DNA of 64,000 nt, taken from contig CP021224.1 in the NCBI GenBank assembly GCA_003999685.1, positions 992,001 to 1,056,000 on the forward strand. Direction: 5' to 3'. This DNA is from Taiwanofungus camphoratus. Its lineage: Eukaryota > Basidiomycota > Agaricomycetes > Polyporales > Taiwanofungaceae. The position numbers and the translations under genes are program-made. Below, in pieces: positions 48,318-59,076 of the stretch. Under the pieces are notes generated by a model. That model searched no databases. It was not told the origin of the DNA and was given only the letters and a program-made list of their open reading frames with translations. Position 1 is the stretch's first letter; the number at the start of each line of letters is the position of its first letter.

Positions 48318-49632
48318 CCGCGTGGTCGCTGTTGTGGCAATGTGACATGAGTACGTGAAGGTCTTGGCCTTCATAGTACACTGGGTCGATCCACACCAAG
48401 TCAATGACTCTAGGCGTGAGAGCGATATTGTGGGAACACCAAGTGACTGGACCGTCCTGGGCGTTCATTAAGACCAGATCGAGTTCTGCCTGGGCCAACT
48501 CGATGAGGCGATTGGAATCAGCATAGTGCGGAGGCCGCACCCAAGATCCCGCAGCTCATGTATCCCACAATGGGTGGCGGAGATTGAAATCCCCGCACAT
48601 ACACGCAATGGGTGGAAGCGCGTGTACACGTGTTTCCAAATATCTGACAGCATCAAAGGTGTTGCTGTCATTGTACACGTTCAGGACATTAAAGTCTCCG
48701 GACGGAAGCTTGAGCGCTACCAGAAGGCAATCCTTATGGGATACGCTATGGGTGACAACTTGCGGAGAAGCCAAAGCCCATCGCTTATTGACATAGACTG
48801 CGACCCGGGAATCTTTCGACGCCCCGAGGCACTTGAACGAGGCATGGGCAGACGTATTCTCATACACCTCCCCATCCCGTGACTTAGCTGAGGCCACATC
48901 CTTGATACGGCCCCAGAATATCTCCTGGACGCAGACAATGTCGGCGTCCCTATGTCTCTCAAGCAGAATGCTCGTATTCTCCGCAGATCTCTGAACATTC
49001 GCACTTATGCATGTGAGTGCGGGCCTAGTAGGCTCGTCTCTCAGATTGTCGCCATCAACCGTTGGGCTGGGCGTACGGGAGGGGTCCGCTTCCACCTCCA
49101 TGGGGGAATCGGGCCGTTCATTATGTTGTGAGGCCGGCGGAGTTCCAAACGGTGGGGCCGAAACACCGTCGGAAGAATCTGGTTCACACGGTTGTCCATC
49201 ATTCCCATAACGGGTTGATGGTATTAAGCCCAATCCGGCATGCCATGCACTACCATCGTGGGCAAAAGGCATGGAGACAGCGAGGCTGCCTCCAGCGCTA
49301 ATGTGGTCATCACTCCCTCCCACGGAGGGGATTGAGCAACTTCCACGTCTTTGTGAATCGTCTGGCACTATGTCCATCGATTCAAAGAGAGGGCCTCTCG
49401 ATGGAGAGGAACTCGAAGTGGAACTCTCCCCATGATAGGGTGAGCTCAAAGGTGTGTCCAATGGCCGAGATCTCGGATGATCCGAGTCAGCTTGAGTGCG
49501 ATGAGCAGGGCAGCCGCCATGCACCGACATCGCACTCGACGAGGTGGGTGCACCATCAGTCCTAAGACCAACAGCGGCTATAGGGGCACCAGTATGGGAG
49601 GAATTGGGAAGGAAACGATGAGATTTAGACAT
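48318..49632 (-). pseudogene. LINE endonuclease half
   Basis: From the ATG at 49632: a Ser/Pro-rich segment of about 200 residues, then an APE-type endonuclease: ALTCISANVQRSAENTSILL, DADIVCVQEIFWGR, FNVLNVYND, MCGDFNLRHPLWDT, VIDLVWID and CHNSDHAV. The catalytic Asn, Glu and the GDFN and SDH motifs are present. One TGA (48556-48558) follows HPLWDT. The frame then runs to the point where element A enters, and continues beyond it at 30717. The endonuclease nicks target DNA to prime reverse transcription. Confidence 0.8.
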
Positions 49633-49688
49633 GCTGGGCACGGGCGCTAAATCGAGATGGTGGTGGTACTGGTTCAAGAAGCGGCTCG

Positions 49689-49701
49689 CGATACAGATAT
49701 C
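49689..49701. repeat. Right target-site duplication of the LINE
   Basis: CGATACAGATATC, identical to 26739-26751. The LINE 5' end is at 49688. Confidence 0.85.
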
Positions 49702-49928
49702 ACGAGGCACGAAGGTTGAAGGAAGTATCTAATCTGCCTGAGGAGACTGAACCCGCGCGACATGGTCAGTGGCGCTGCTGCGTGTTACTGACTGCCAGTT
49801 GAGCGTGTCCGAGAAAGTGCTACAACGACTATGACAAGCGAAAGAGGGGGTGGTAAACAAAACATTCGTGGTTATGTAACGAGTGGCAATTGAGATGAGA
49901 TGGATGCGAGTCATACAGAAACAATAAA

Positions 49929-50776
49929 TTAGACGACGTGTCGGGCCTGAGGCTTCTCTTGTTGTGATTTCTGCTCCTGTAGCTTCCTCCATTCCTCAAA
50001 CTGCTTGAACTGGTCGTCACGCGACGCCTGTAGCTGTCGCAGCTGCTGTAACTGCTCATCACGCTGGGCCCGGCTTTCCGCGAGTTTCTGTAGCACGACG
50101 TGAGACCCCGAGGCACCTTCTGAAATATAACAATTACTTACGGCCTTGAGAGCCTGCACTGTCGACAACAGCGTCTCGAGCGTCGCCTCCGAGAGATCTG
50201 AGACCTATGAACAGTCGCTGAGATTTAGCACCCGGTTCCAGGGGCTGATCGGAGAAGGCTTACCGTGTCTGTGGCTTGCTTCCCGATTGCCTGCATGCGA
50301 TGCTTTTCCTCTTCCCAGCGGTCGGTGGGCATGGGCGTAGGCGGGGTATGCGACATCTGCTGCGCTCGGTCTGACCCACGCCCTCTGTCCAAGCCCATGG
50401 TAGGGCCAAAACCACTGTTCGAGCCACAGCCCCAGCCCCAGCCCCAGGTCCTTCCGCGCTGCTCGAGCGCACCGCCGGACGCCTGATTTGTTGGCGCATT
50501 GACATTAGCATCAGCGGAAACGTCGGGGGTAGAGCCCTCGTTGACGCTTGGGCTGGTGGCGGAAACTGGGGGCAGCGCATTAGGAACTGTGTATGCCTGC
50601 TGGGGAATGCAGGCGCGCTGGCAATAACGTTCCCTCCACTCGTGCGCCTGGTGGGATTTGATCCAGAAACCGGCTGTGGCGGCACCAGCGACGAACCAGA
50701 AAAGGCGTGCGCCGCATCTACGACGGGCGAAGCGTTCATAGAAGGGGTGAATGTCTGACCAGTTGGGCTGGTTCAT
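49929..50776 (-). CDS. Small single-pass membrane protein with coiled-coil tail
   Basis: Two exons (50776-50264 and 50204-49929) give 262 residues. The N-terminus (MNQPNWSDIHPFYERFARRR) precedes a hydrophobic stretch (LFWFVAGAATAGFWI), a Ser/Pro/Asn-rich region with a Trp-Gly run, and a C-terminal coiled coil (VVLQKLAESRAQRDEQLQQL, QASRDDQFKQFEEWRKLQEQ). I recognise the layout from agaricomycete hypothetical proteins but not a function. A 22 bp GT-AG stretch at 50120-50141 is too short for an intron and is read through. The LINE nest begins 240 bp beyond its stop. Confidence 0.65.
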
Positions 50777-51332
50777 GCTGCAAGGCGAGGTAGTGGATGG
50801 TCGACAAAAGTACGCTATTAGGAGGGTTGAGTTACAATGTAGTCAGGATGCTCTTGTTGTCTGATGAAAGCAAGCACACCAGGCCGTTCTTATAAGTGCC
50901 AGTAGACATGCCGGCCTAGCAGGGGGATAGCCTGCGGCCGTCTGCCGAAACGCTTCATCACGATGTGGTCCGCCGGAGCGTCTACGCCATACTCGATGGC
51001 CGTGCCGTGTCTGGTGCAATGGTCCATGGAATGCCCGGGCAGACAGTGGAACATATGATAGGTACGCACCGTTGCCGACGCTCAGAGGCGCGTCCACTCG
51101 GCGTGACCGGCCAGGTGATCCAGGCCGGGCGTGACATGCCACATGGCTCCGTGTTACAGCACGCGCCGACCTGACGCGTCGCGGCGTCACGGTACGTGCA
51201 GCTCCCCGGCATTCCCGACACGACTTCCCCTAAAGTCTCTGCGGCCAGTCATTGACGCGTTGAGTTTGTATTGAGACCATGTCTCAGACCGTGAGTACAT
51301 CCTAATATCAAGAAGAATTAGTTGTAAAAGAC
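50777..51332. other. Divergent intergenic region
   Basis: About 555 bp between two divergent genes. A possible extra first exon for the right-hand gene (ATG at 51279, donor at 51291) lies here but does not join in frame. Confidence 0.4.
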
Positions 51333-52438
51333 ATGCGGAACGGATGCCAGTCTTGTGAATCTGATAGCCGACGCGCTTTTCTTCGGGCCAAAATTCTACA
51401 CGACCATCTTGAACAAATCGCGAGAAATGACAGAAAAGAGAACATACAACCTCTAGTGGATGGGCTTACATACGCATCCGCGATTTCTTTGCTTGACGAG
51501 GCCGACTCGAAGCAAGTCCCGCACATCCATGACTCGGAAGATGACCGTGAGGGAATGCTATCCGGGGGCTTGTCAGAGACCGACTTGAAGCGATTCGGAC
51601 CACGGCCTCTTGCTGTAAGTTTAGAATGACATGGGTCGCAGACCGATGACGGGGCTGAACCAGCAGGATCCCAGATGAACGAGCAACTACAGGCCCGACT
51701 ACTGGCCGAGCTGAAGCGAACATTGCTCGCAGTTCTCGACGTCTGGGTAGCAGCAGATACCGGTGAGCCTGTCTTGATCCATATCAAGTAGTAATTCTGA
51801 TGTAGAGCAGAATCAACCGAGGAAGAGCAGCTCGAGGCCGCATTCCAGCTTCCTGGGCAGATACGCGCAAAGCGGGAATGGATCATCCAGCAGCGAGCCG
51901 AACTACGCGAGCGACAAGAACGCATACAGCTTCTTGTCAAGGACATTAACGAGGTATTGCATACTGCCTGTCGCATTCCGTCTTGTCCGCGAATGATCCT
52001 TCGCAGATTCACCCACGACTGGAAGACGAGTTGACGAATGCACTCACGACCCTTCCGCCGCTCCTCAATGCCAGCCGCGCAGCGCAGGCGGATATTCTTG
52101 CCCAGAAGCTCGAGACATGCCTCCTCAAGCTCTCTCTCGTCCGTGCGCGTGCGCACGCCGCCCTGTACGGCCATTCAACCGCCTCATCCACCCACCCAGG
52201 CGCAACGATGGCCCGCGCACTCGCCGCAGCGCAGGACAAGCTCCGGGAAAGACAGCGTGCCCAGGAGGAGGAAGAGGCGACGCTGGACGGGCAGATCGCC
52301 GCGTACGAGGAGGTGATGGGCCTGGTGGGCGGGCGGGAGGGGAGCTTCGGCCAGGTCGTAGAGGACATGACGCGGGTGAGAAGAGAGACGGAGGAGTGTA
52401 AGCGGGACTTGCGCAGGCTGGGATGGACGGGCGACTGA
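51333..52438 (+). CDS. Coiled-coil protein of unknown function
   Basis: Exons 51333-51614, 51675-51762, 51811-51953 and 52007-52438 give 314 residues. The protein is largely helical and charged: SRRAFLRAKILHDHLEQIAR, MNEQLQARLLAELKRTLLAV, REWIIQQRAELRERQERIQL, AQDKLRERQRAQEEEEATLD and EDMTRVRRETEECKRDLRRL. It has no membrane helix or signal. The architecture is compatible with a microtubule or kinetochore coiled-coil subunit (for example a HAUS/augmin-like subunit), but no diagnostic motif confirms this. The true start is uncertain: ATG 51279 with a short exon would look natural but gives a stop in the next exon. Confidence 0.6.
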
Positions 52439-54671
52439 CGCTCCGAGCCGCTCGTTGTTCGTTGTGTTTGATCTCTGCACCGCACCTGCATTCGCATGCT
52501 CAGTATGGACACGGGGACTTGATCATGCAAGCTTAAAGCCCGGTCATTTCATGCTTGGGCTCAGGCTGCTTCCTCCCACTTAATCTTTGCGGCGTTAACG
52601 CGGCTGCAAACCATATGGCTTCGATCATGCGTGCACAAAACTTCTCCAGGTCTATGGGTAAAATGAGCTGGAAGTCCGAGATAGAAGAACGCCCGGACCG
52701 GACGGGAGCTGTAGCTGGCCCTCTGGGCCAATGTATCTTTCCTCACATCGTAGGTAATGAACTTCGAAACGACTTCGTGAGGCACCACGGTCAGACTCAG
52801 GGTCGCTCAACGTTCGGCGGTAGCCCTGAAAGCACCCGCCAAGCGCATAAAGAACCGTCTTCCTGTGGGATAGCTCACATCGCTACGTTTTCGAAAAGGA
52901 TCATGGAGCCTACACAATTTGTAACCTGCAACATGGAAGCTCTTGGTGAGATGCCTGAAATTGGACTGCAACTCACATTACATACACGATGAGGGTCGAT
53001 TCCCTTGATCACTCTTGTCTCAGGGAAGACTCGCTGCAGTGCTAGTCAGAGGACAGTCTCTTTAACAGCCGTCAGCGAATGAAAACATCTTTCATTAGTG
53101 AAAATAGCAACATATTAGAGCGGATTCGTACCCAATTCAAACTCGAGCAAAGAAAGAAAAAATAGGCAAAAAAGGGTCTCTGGTTGGGGCCCGATTCGAA
53201 CTTTGCTGCGAATACACTCTATTCCTGCTCTGAGTAGTCCAAACTCGGATGGGAATTCCAATTATGATCAGACAGTGAATGCCCCACAAGCACCCGAGAT
53301 AGGTACCGCGAGAACGCAGAAGGAATCCTCTTGCTTGAAGAACGGCTCCAAAGTCTCGGACCGCGCAGAGAACTGTTAGACGGTACAACATGGTGCCAAT
53401 ACGTAAGAGCAGATCGGCAAATTTCCTTCTTGAGAATCATACCTAGGGCGTTATCACAGCTGACTTCAGCCGGCGCGACGGCTCCAAAATCCCCGTTAGA
53501 GGACCTTAGAACACCAGAACTTTCACTGTTCTGACCGCACTCACGGGCAGCAAGAGTGATCATACGAATCAGTTTGCGGCATGCGATTCAGCGTTTATCG
53601 CATGGTGGAATAGGCATCAGGATCCGGAGACACAAGTGCAGCATACACACAGAAAGCTGCCATTGATGACGTTACAGGCATGAAAACCATGTGTTTGATC
53701 ATTTGGTATATCGTTGAAGAGGCAGGCAGGCACCGCTGGGTTTGAGGTGTGTGGTTGGAGCCGGTGATCGCATCGGTCTGTCCCTCAACTACTCGATGTT
53801 GACAGTCATGAGGGCACGGAGCACGGTCTGGGCATGGCTAAACGGGCGGAGTCCTCCCATTTTCCGTAGACGGTCAAGAAAGCAGTTGCAAACTAGGCGT
53901 CGTATACAGCGTGAAAGCGCACGCCTCCAGTATCGCAGGAACCAGGCTCTATCGAAGGTTCTTCCGGTTGAATTGCGCACTTCAAATCCCGTGTTCCTAT
54001 GTTTCGACTTGGGGCTCTCCAGCTTCCCAGGGCTCAGATTTTCTCAAAAGAATCAGGAAGTATACCATAATTAGAGGAGCTCTCGGACGGAGAACGCCAT
54101 GATTGATTGCGACTCGGAAGGCTCAGAGAGGCACCAGTTGCCGCCATCAACAAGGCGTGAAGATGGCCACGTTGGCCAGTTCGGAAAGTGCTCGATCCTG
54201 AGAATCAAATGTCCCGTTACGTTGAGTGCATGGACATATGGGGGAGGCTTGGATAGGCAGACATAAGCGCTCCTTAAACCTTCCTTATCATTGGGTCTTT
54301 AATCGTGATTGTATTGGAAGAACCAGGGCGGCTCAGCTGATACCGAGTCCGAGTCGGAGCCCTTGTCAAATCCAGAGTGCTGATTCCGGTGATCTGCTTT
54401 CCGTTGGTGTGGAAATCGGACTGTGCTGGAGAACGCTGGCAATGTACGCACTGGCCAATGTGAGTAAATTGTGGTGAAGAATGTGCAGTGGCTTGGGCGG
54501 CTCGTCGCTGTTGAGGAAAGAAACAGACCAGTCGGCGGGGGCCGTTGAAAGGCGAGAGGTGATTGGCTACAATTAGACCTTCCAAAACCGGAACGGGGGG
54601 TATATGTGCTTATGTAAGCGGAGAGCAGCTCTGCATGACTGGACGGGTACTCTCTCTTGCACAGACGCAAC
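52439..54671. other. Long intergenic stretch, no gene recognised
   Basis: About 2.2 kb. The open frames are short, overlapping and without family signatures. It includes a tRNA T-arm-like string near 53190 that does not fold as a tRNA, and the upstream region of the zinc-finger gene with TATATG near 54601. Confidence 0.5.
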
Positions 54672-57028
54672 ATGGGTAATCCTGCCTCATCAGACGGCCC
54701 TACTCCGCTATCTCCCGCCCGCCTTCATTTTAATCCCTTCACCATTGCCTCTGCCCTCGATTTTACCCAGCAGCAGTCCGCCCGTTTCGCTTCCTCTCAA
54801 CCCCCGTCCCTTTCGACGCTCCAGCACTTCTCGGATCTGCGGACGACCAACCAACGCGCGTTCGCCGCCATGCAGACCGACAATTTTCGCCCAAAAGTGG
54901 CTGGAGATTGTCCATGCATGAAAACCGGGGGCACCCCACCGCTCGCCTGTGAGCAATGTGTTCATGAGTGCGATAGCACTCCCTGTACTGTCGCATTGAG
55001 TGCCGAGTGTACGGATCAGTGTGTCGTCGTCGCCTGCAGCCAAGACCATCATGGTGTTGGTCCCTGCGACAGTGCCCATCCTGACCAACCTTGCGAGCCT
55101 TGCGACGTGGGCTGTCCAGTTGGCACTGATTGTATTGGGCTCGAAGAATTTGTGGGTCGGTTCACCACGCTAGCGGTGGCCATCAGCTAAGACTCACTGT
55201 CCAACAGTTCCAGTGTTGCACAGATTATCATGATTATTTATCTGGATCGAGAGCTTTTCCGCACTCGGTCAATAGTGGGCTCACTTGGGATCCATCCGTC
55301 GCTGCAGCCTTCCTGTGCGGTTGCCCCGAAGGTTCTGTACAAGTAGGCAATGCCTACCCAAGTAACAATAATTTTTCCTCAGTAGGCGCTGCAGTACAAA
55401 ATCCGCAGTTCATGTCTAGCTCGGTATTCCAGTCTGGTTCTGCTCCGAGTAACGTGCAGCCTAGCCCATCTCCTTCCCATTCAGTTCCGTCTCCACAGTC
55501 GCAGCAGCTGTCGCCTTTCCTTCCAAATGCGGAAGCCTCACAGCATCAGGAGCCTCAGTCGCCCATGCACAAGTGCCAGTGGGGTGGCTGCTTCGCGACG
55601 TTCTCCTCACTCGCCGAGCTCGTCGGCCACGTTAACCTGCAACATCTACGTATCCCGTCCCCGGTCTCGTCCACCTCCTCGTCGTCAGGCCTCTCCCCGG
55701 GCCCCAAGGTCCCGCACACGCCGCAAATACAGCAGCAGATCAATAATGCGAGTATGGATACGAATGCGCTCTCGTGCCTCTGGGCAGACTGCCAGCTCTA
55801 CCCAACGCCACAGTCTATCCCAGGACCATCCACTGGGAACGCGGTCAACAGCGCACTGGGGCTCCTCGCCAGCCACCTCCTCGAGGATCATCTTGGGCTG
55901 CCCGCTCGTACGCCAAAGCAGGAGCAGGCAGCCAACAAGATGCAGGGTCTCCTCGCCAACCCTGCCGCACCGATAGTACAGCCGCAGCCACAGCCGCACG
56001 CGTTCCCTTCCCCCGCATCGGTCGCCTCCTCTGGCAACGATGCCGCTAATTCCCACACTAGCACCCCCGCCCCATCCTCCCACACGGGCACCCCTGCGCC
56101 CTCTGGACCCCCCGCGCACGGCCCGCCGACGCCGGTGCCCGAGCACGACTGCTCCGCGCCCTCTGCGCATGTGTGTCGCTGGGCGGGATGCACGGAGACG
56201 TTCGGCGCGTGCGACGCGCTCACGGCGCACATCACCGCGGCTCACGTCGGCGGCGGGCGCGCGCACTACGACTGCTTCTGGGGAGGCTGCACCAGGAATG
56301 GCGAGCAGGGGTTCGCAAGCAAGCAGAAGATACTGAGGCATTTGCAGGTAGGCGCTTGAATGCAGGCGCGAGACAGGTGGAGCAGGCTTGCTAATAATGT
56401 AATGATTGAAAACATCTAGAGTCATACAGGACACCGGCCTTTCCAGTGTAAGATATGCAGCCAAAACTTCTCGGAGGCTGCCACACTCGCGCAGCACATG
56501 CGTCGACACACCCAAGAAAGTACGTGACTCGCCTACTATTATTACATATGAGCGCTCAGGAAACTATCGCGATTTTATTCTTACAGAGCCGTACGTGTGT
56601 GACTTCCCGGGCTGCACGAAAGCGTTTGCCATCGCAGGCGCACTTACTATCCACAAACGGACGCACAACGGACACAAGCCGTTTAAATGTACTTATTGTG
56701 ACAAGTCAGTGTCTTCCTCACGCGTGAAACAGCGTGCTCCCACTTTGCCGGCGCTCCTCTAACTATCTATAATTCTCCAGGGCTTTTTCCGAGTCGTCCA
56801 ACTTGTCAAAACACGTACGAGCCAATTCTTTGAATCATCCAGCACATGTTACTGATTCTTCACGTTTTCACGCAGCTCCGGACTCATACAGGGGCACGGC
56901 CTTATCATTGCGCGGAGCCCAACTGCAACAAGTCCTTCGCGCGACCTGACCAACTTGCAAGACACATGAATGTTCACAGGAAGAAAGCTGTCCCCGAGGG
57001 GTCAGCAGTCCTGGTAACAGCGACATAA
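54672..57028 (+). CDS. C2H2 zinc-finger transcription factor, Zap1-like
   Basis: Six exons (54672-55151, 55208-56347, 56420-56519, 56587-56704, 56781-56814, 56876-57028) give 674 residues. The N-terminal part includes a cysteine-rich segment of about 80 residues ([46 protein letters not shown]). Then come isolated CxWxxC-type fingers ([55 protein letters not shown]), and a C-terminal array of four classical fingers joined by TGxKP-like linkers ([80 protein letters not shown]). Paired CWxxC fingers plus a DNA-binding array are the layout of yeast Zap1, the zinc-responsive activator. A role in zinc homeostasis is inferred. Confidence 0.8.
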
Positions 57029-57498
57029 ATTCAGGATATGTATATCCTCAACTTTGGAATCCCTGTTTTGCGGTTGGACCATTATTGCAGGAACATTCGC
57101 GTTCATATTGGCATCGTGATGTATTTGTATGTTATTGCTATATGTGTGATTGGTCGTCTTTGTAGTTTTTGTCGAGCATGCGTACTGATTTCAGAGCGAA
57201 TCTACGCGATCATCATATTACCGTAAAACGATGTGGGACCAACGTTCGCTATGTAAATTTCCACAATTCCCTCACATGTCAATACTCTGTGTATTACTTT
57301 TGCTCTGGCCAATGCAAAGCAAACGCATAACATAGACTCGGATGACCCGACATTCCTGCCGAAAGCCCAGCTTCTATTTACCTCGACCCATTCTCACAAA
57401 CGACCCGATCGCTCACATCGGACAGACGATCAATTCCTTATGCATGAAGTTATAATGGATGAATAGATTATATTGATGAAGTACTTTGATACAAGTGC
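57029..57498. other. Convergent intergenic region
   Basis: About 470 bp between the 3' ends of the zinc-finger gene and the F-box-like gene. Nothing further recognised. Confidence 0.5.
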
Positions 57499-58515
57499 TC
57501 ATGCAAACATAGGTTTTAGGGGACAATGCACGAGTTGGATTTTTAATCCGTTGCACAACTTTTTAGCTTGTTCCCAACCCGAGGCCTCAGGCTGACCAGA
57601 TTGAACCAGAATCTGTGCCGGAGTCGAGGAGCGCGAGAGTAAGCCCGCCTCAAAGGCCTCGCTCAATTTCCACTTCTCGATTTCCGCAGTGCTCAGTTCG
57701 GTTGGAGGCATGCGCAACGTGAGCGTATGTAAGCTCCATGGCACTGGCGTGAGAGCTGCCAGGTTCGTGGCACCATCCACCTCCACTGTCTCAAGGTTCG
57801 GACAGGTCTCGATTATGTCCGAGACAAATTGTAGCGGGGCTCCGGAAACAATTAAGTGCCGCACGTTCGGCAACTCCCAACTGGAGCACCAGCGCCGGGA
57901 GTAGTAGTGAGAGCGCAGCGCGTCGACCAGCGACACGAGCAAGCTGCTGGTGAAGGTGAACTTGAGTTCGAGGTGCGTGACTTGATCTGGGAACACCTGG
58001 AGGCGACCCTGGTCGAAGATGTCGTCGAACCCCCAGTCGACGTACTCGATGGAGACCTGGCGAAGGTTCGGGAGGTAGTCGAGCATGGTGACCATGTAGA
58101 GCGTGCTGGAGACTGCATTGGCGGACTCGTCGCAGGAGGAGTAGAGGGTGAGTGACGGCTCTGCGCCAGGCAGAACTTTACGGGTTGGAGTGCCGTCGAC
58201 GTGGAAGGTCAAGGAGCGACAAAGAGTGTTAGCAGTTGCTGACGCCCCTGCCATGAAGTAATCGTCGTCCGGTTCAAATGTAGAGCGCTCGCGAATAAGC
58301 CGTAGGTAGTCCTCGGAGAATAGGGGACAAGCGATGTGAACGTCTTTGAGCGCAATGCGGATGAAGATACTCAACCATGTATGGTTGACTTCACAAAGGG
58401 ATATGAAGAGCGACGTGCGTTCATCGACTGTTAGTGCGGAGGACCAAGCTTCGAGGATGATGTGCTCGACCAGTTCTACTGGAAGCCATGGCCAAGATTC
58501 TGGGTTTACATTCAT
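57499..58515 (-). CDS. F-box-like / LRR-like protein
   Basis: An intronless frame of 338 residues starting at ATG 58515 (MNVNPESWPWLPVELVEHII); more upstream codons are open but lack an ATG. LPVELVEHIILEAW and CEVNHTWLSIF correspond to the two helices of an F-box. The rest has loosely leucine-rich segments (YLPNLRQVSIEYVDWGFDDI, VTHLELKFTFTSSLLVSL, WELPNVRHLIVSGAPLQFV, CPNLETVEVDGATNLAALT), typical of agaricomycete F-box-like families. It is likely a substrate adaptor for an SCF ubiquitin ligase; the substrate is unknown. Confidence 0.7.
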   Translation of the reverse strand: MNVNPESWPWLPVELVEHIILEAWSSALTVDERTSLFISLCEVNHTWLSIFIRIALKDVHIACPLFSEDYLRLIRERSTFEPDDDYFMAGASATANTLCRSLTFHVDGTPTRKVLPGAEPSLTLYSSCDESANAVSSTLYMVTMLDYLPNLRQVSIEYVDWGFDDIFDQGRLQVFPDQVTHLELKFTFTSSLLVSLVDALRSHYYSRRWCSSWELPNVRHLIVSGAPLQFVSDIIETCPNLETVEVDGATNLAALTPVPWSLHTLTLRMPPTELSTAEIEKWKLSEAFEAGLLSRSSTPAQILVQSGQPEASGWEQAKKLCNGLKIQLVHCPLKPMFA

Positions 58516-59076
58516 ACTGTGAATCAGGTCTGTGAAGGCAACGAGGATGATGGATGTCAGGAGAATCAAAGTTTACGTGTTGAATCCGGAACATTCTGAA
58601 TGTTTGCTTGTTCTTATACGTTGAGGCACAAAGGGGTGGCCCGGATGCGGGAAGACCTGGGACGGAAATGATTGTATATCGGTCCAGACAAGTGCATGGC
58701 GGCTTTCCCGAATAGAAAGCCTGTGATGCACTGTCACCCTCACGTACCAGGATATAAGGGTGTTATACCGAACATGTCTGCTCGGCTCCTCTCTGCAGAC
58801 TCGGATTCGCGGATAAAGACGACTGAAGCCGCTCAAGAATCCCGCTGGACGATCAGTCCACTTTAGGCAAGTCAAAGGCGGATAAATCCTGCCAAACAAC
58901 ACAGCCACTTCGTCCTGACTTATGACTCGAATGCAACTCGAGAGCAATGTTGGCTCGCAAATTCACGCTGCATGCTGCTGGTAAACGACTCCAAAAGTAA
59001 AATCCCTACGTCGGTTCATATGTCACTTGCTGTCTACATTTGCTGTCCGAAAAATATCCGTTTCCGTGTCACAACG
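58516..59076. other. Intergenic, no gene recognised
   Basis: About 560 bp between two minus-strand genes. It holds the promoter of the F-box-like gene and the 3' end of the cytidylyltransferase homologue. Confidence 0.5.

Larger units (their letters stand above)
26752..49688 (-). mobile_element. Tad-like LINE (non-LTR retrotransposon), interrupted by Gypsy elements
   Basis: On the minus strand the element runs from 49688 to a 19-base poly-A (T run at 26752-26770), flanked by a 13 bp target duplication. Its own sequence is 48318-49688 plus 26752-30717, about 5.3 kb; the intervening 17.6 kb is LTR element A with B inside. Domain order is APE-type endonuclease, reverse transcriptase, RNase H and a C-terminal Cys/His motif (CLCGAEETREHVLFDC), as in the Tad group of fungal LINEs. 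No ORF1 is visible upstream of the endonuclease frame before the duplication, so the copy may be 5' truncated. It carries several lesions: TGA at 48556-48558, a frame change near 29390-29410, TGA near 29260, TGA at 29042-29044 and a frame change near 27404. It inserted between the BTB gene and a small membrane protein gene. Confidence 0.85.

Noticed and set aside
49633-49710. LINE protein starting at ATG 49710
   Set aside because: That ATG lies in host DNA beyond the target duplication (49689-49701); the first ATG inside the element is at 49632.
50120-50141. A 22 bp GT-AG interval as an intron
   Set aside because: It is far shorter than any other intron in the window, and reading through keeps the coiled-coil frame.
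51279-51290. ATG TCT CAG ACC followed by GTGAGT as first exon of the coiled-coil gene
   Set aside because: No nearby acceptor joins it to the main frame without a stop, so ATG 51333 was used, with the doubt noted.
53180-53215. Possible tRNA T-arm (GATTCGAAC in plus sense)
   Set aside because: The flanking bases do not pair as a T stem, and no D arm, anticodon arm or acceptor stem can be drawn on either strand.
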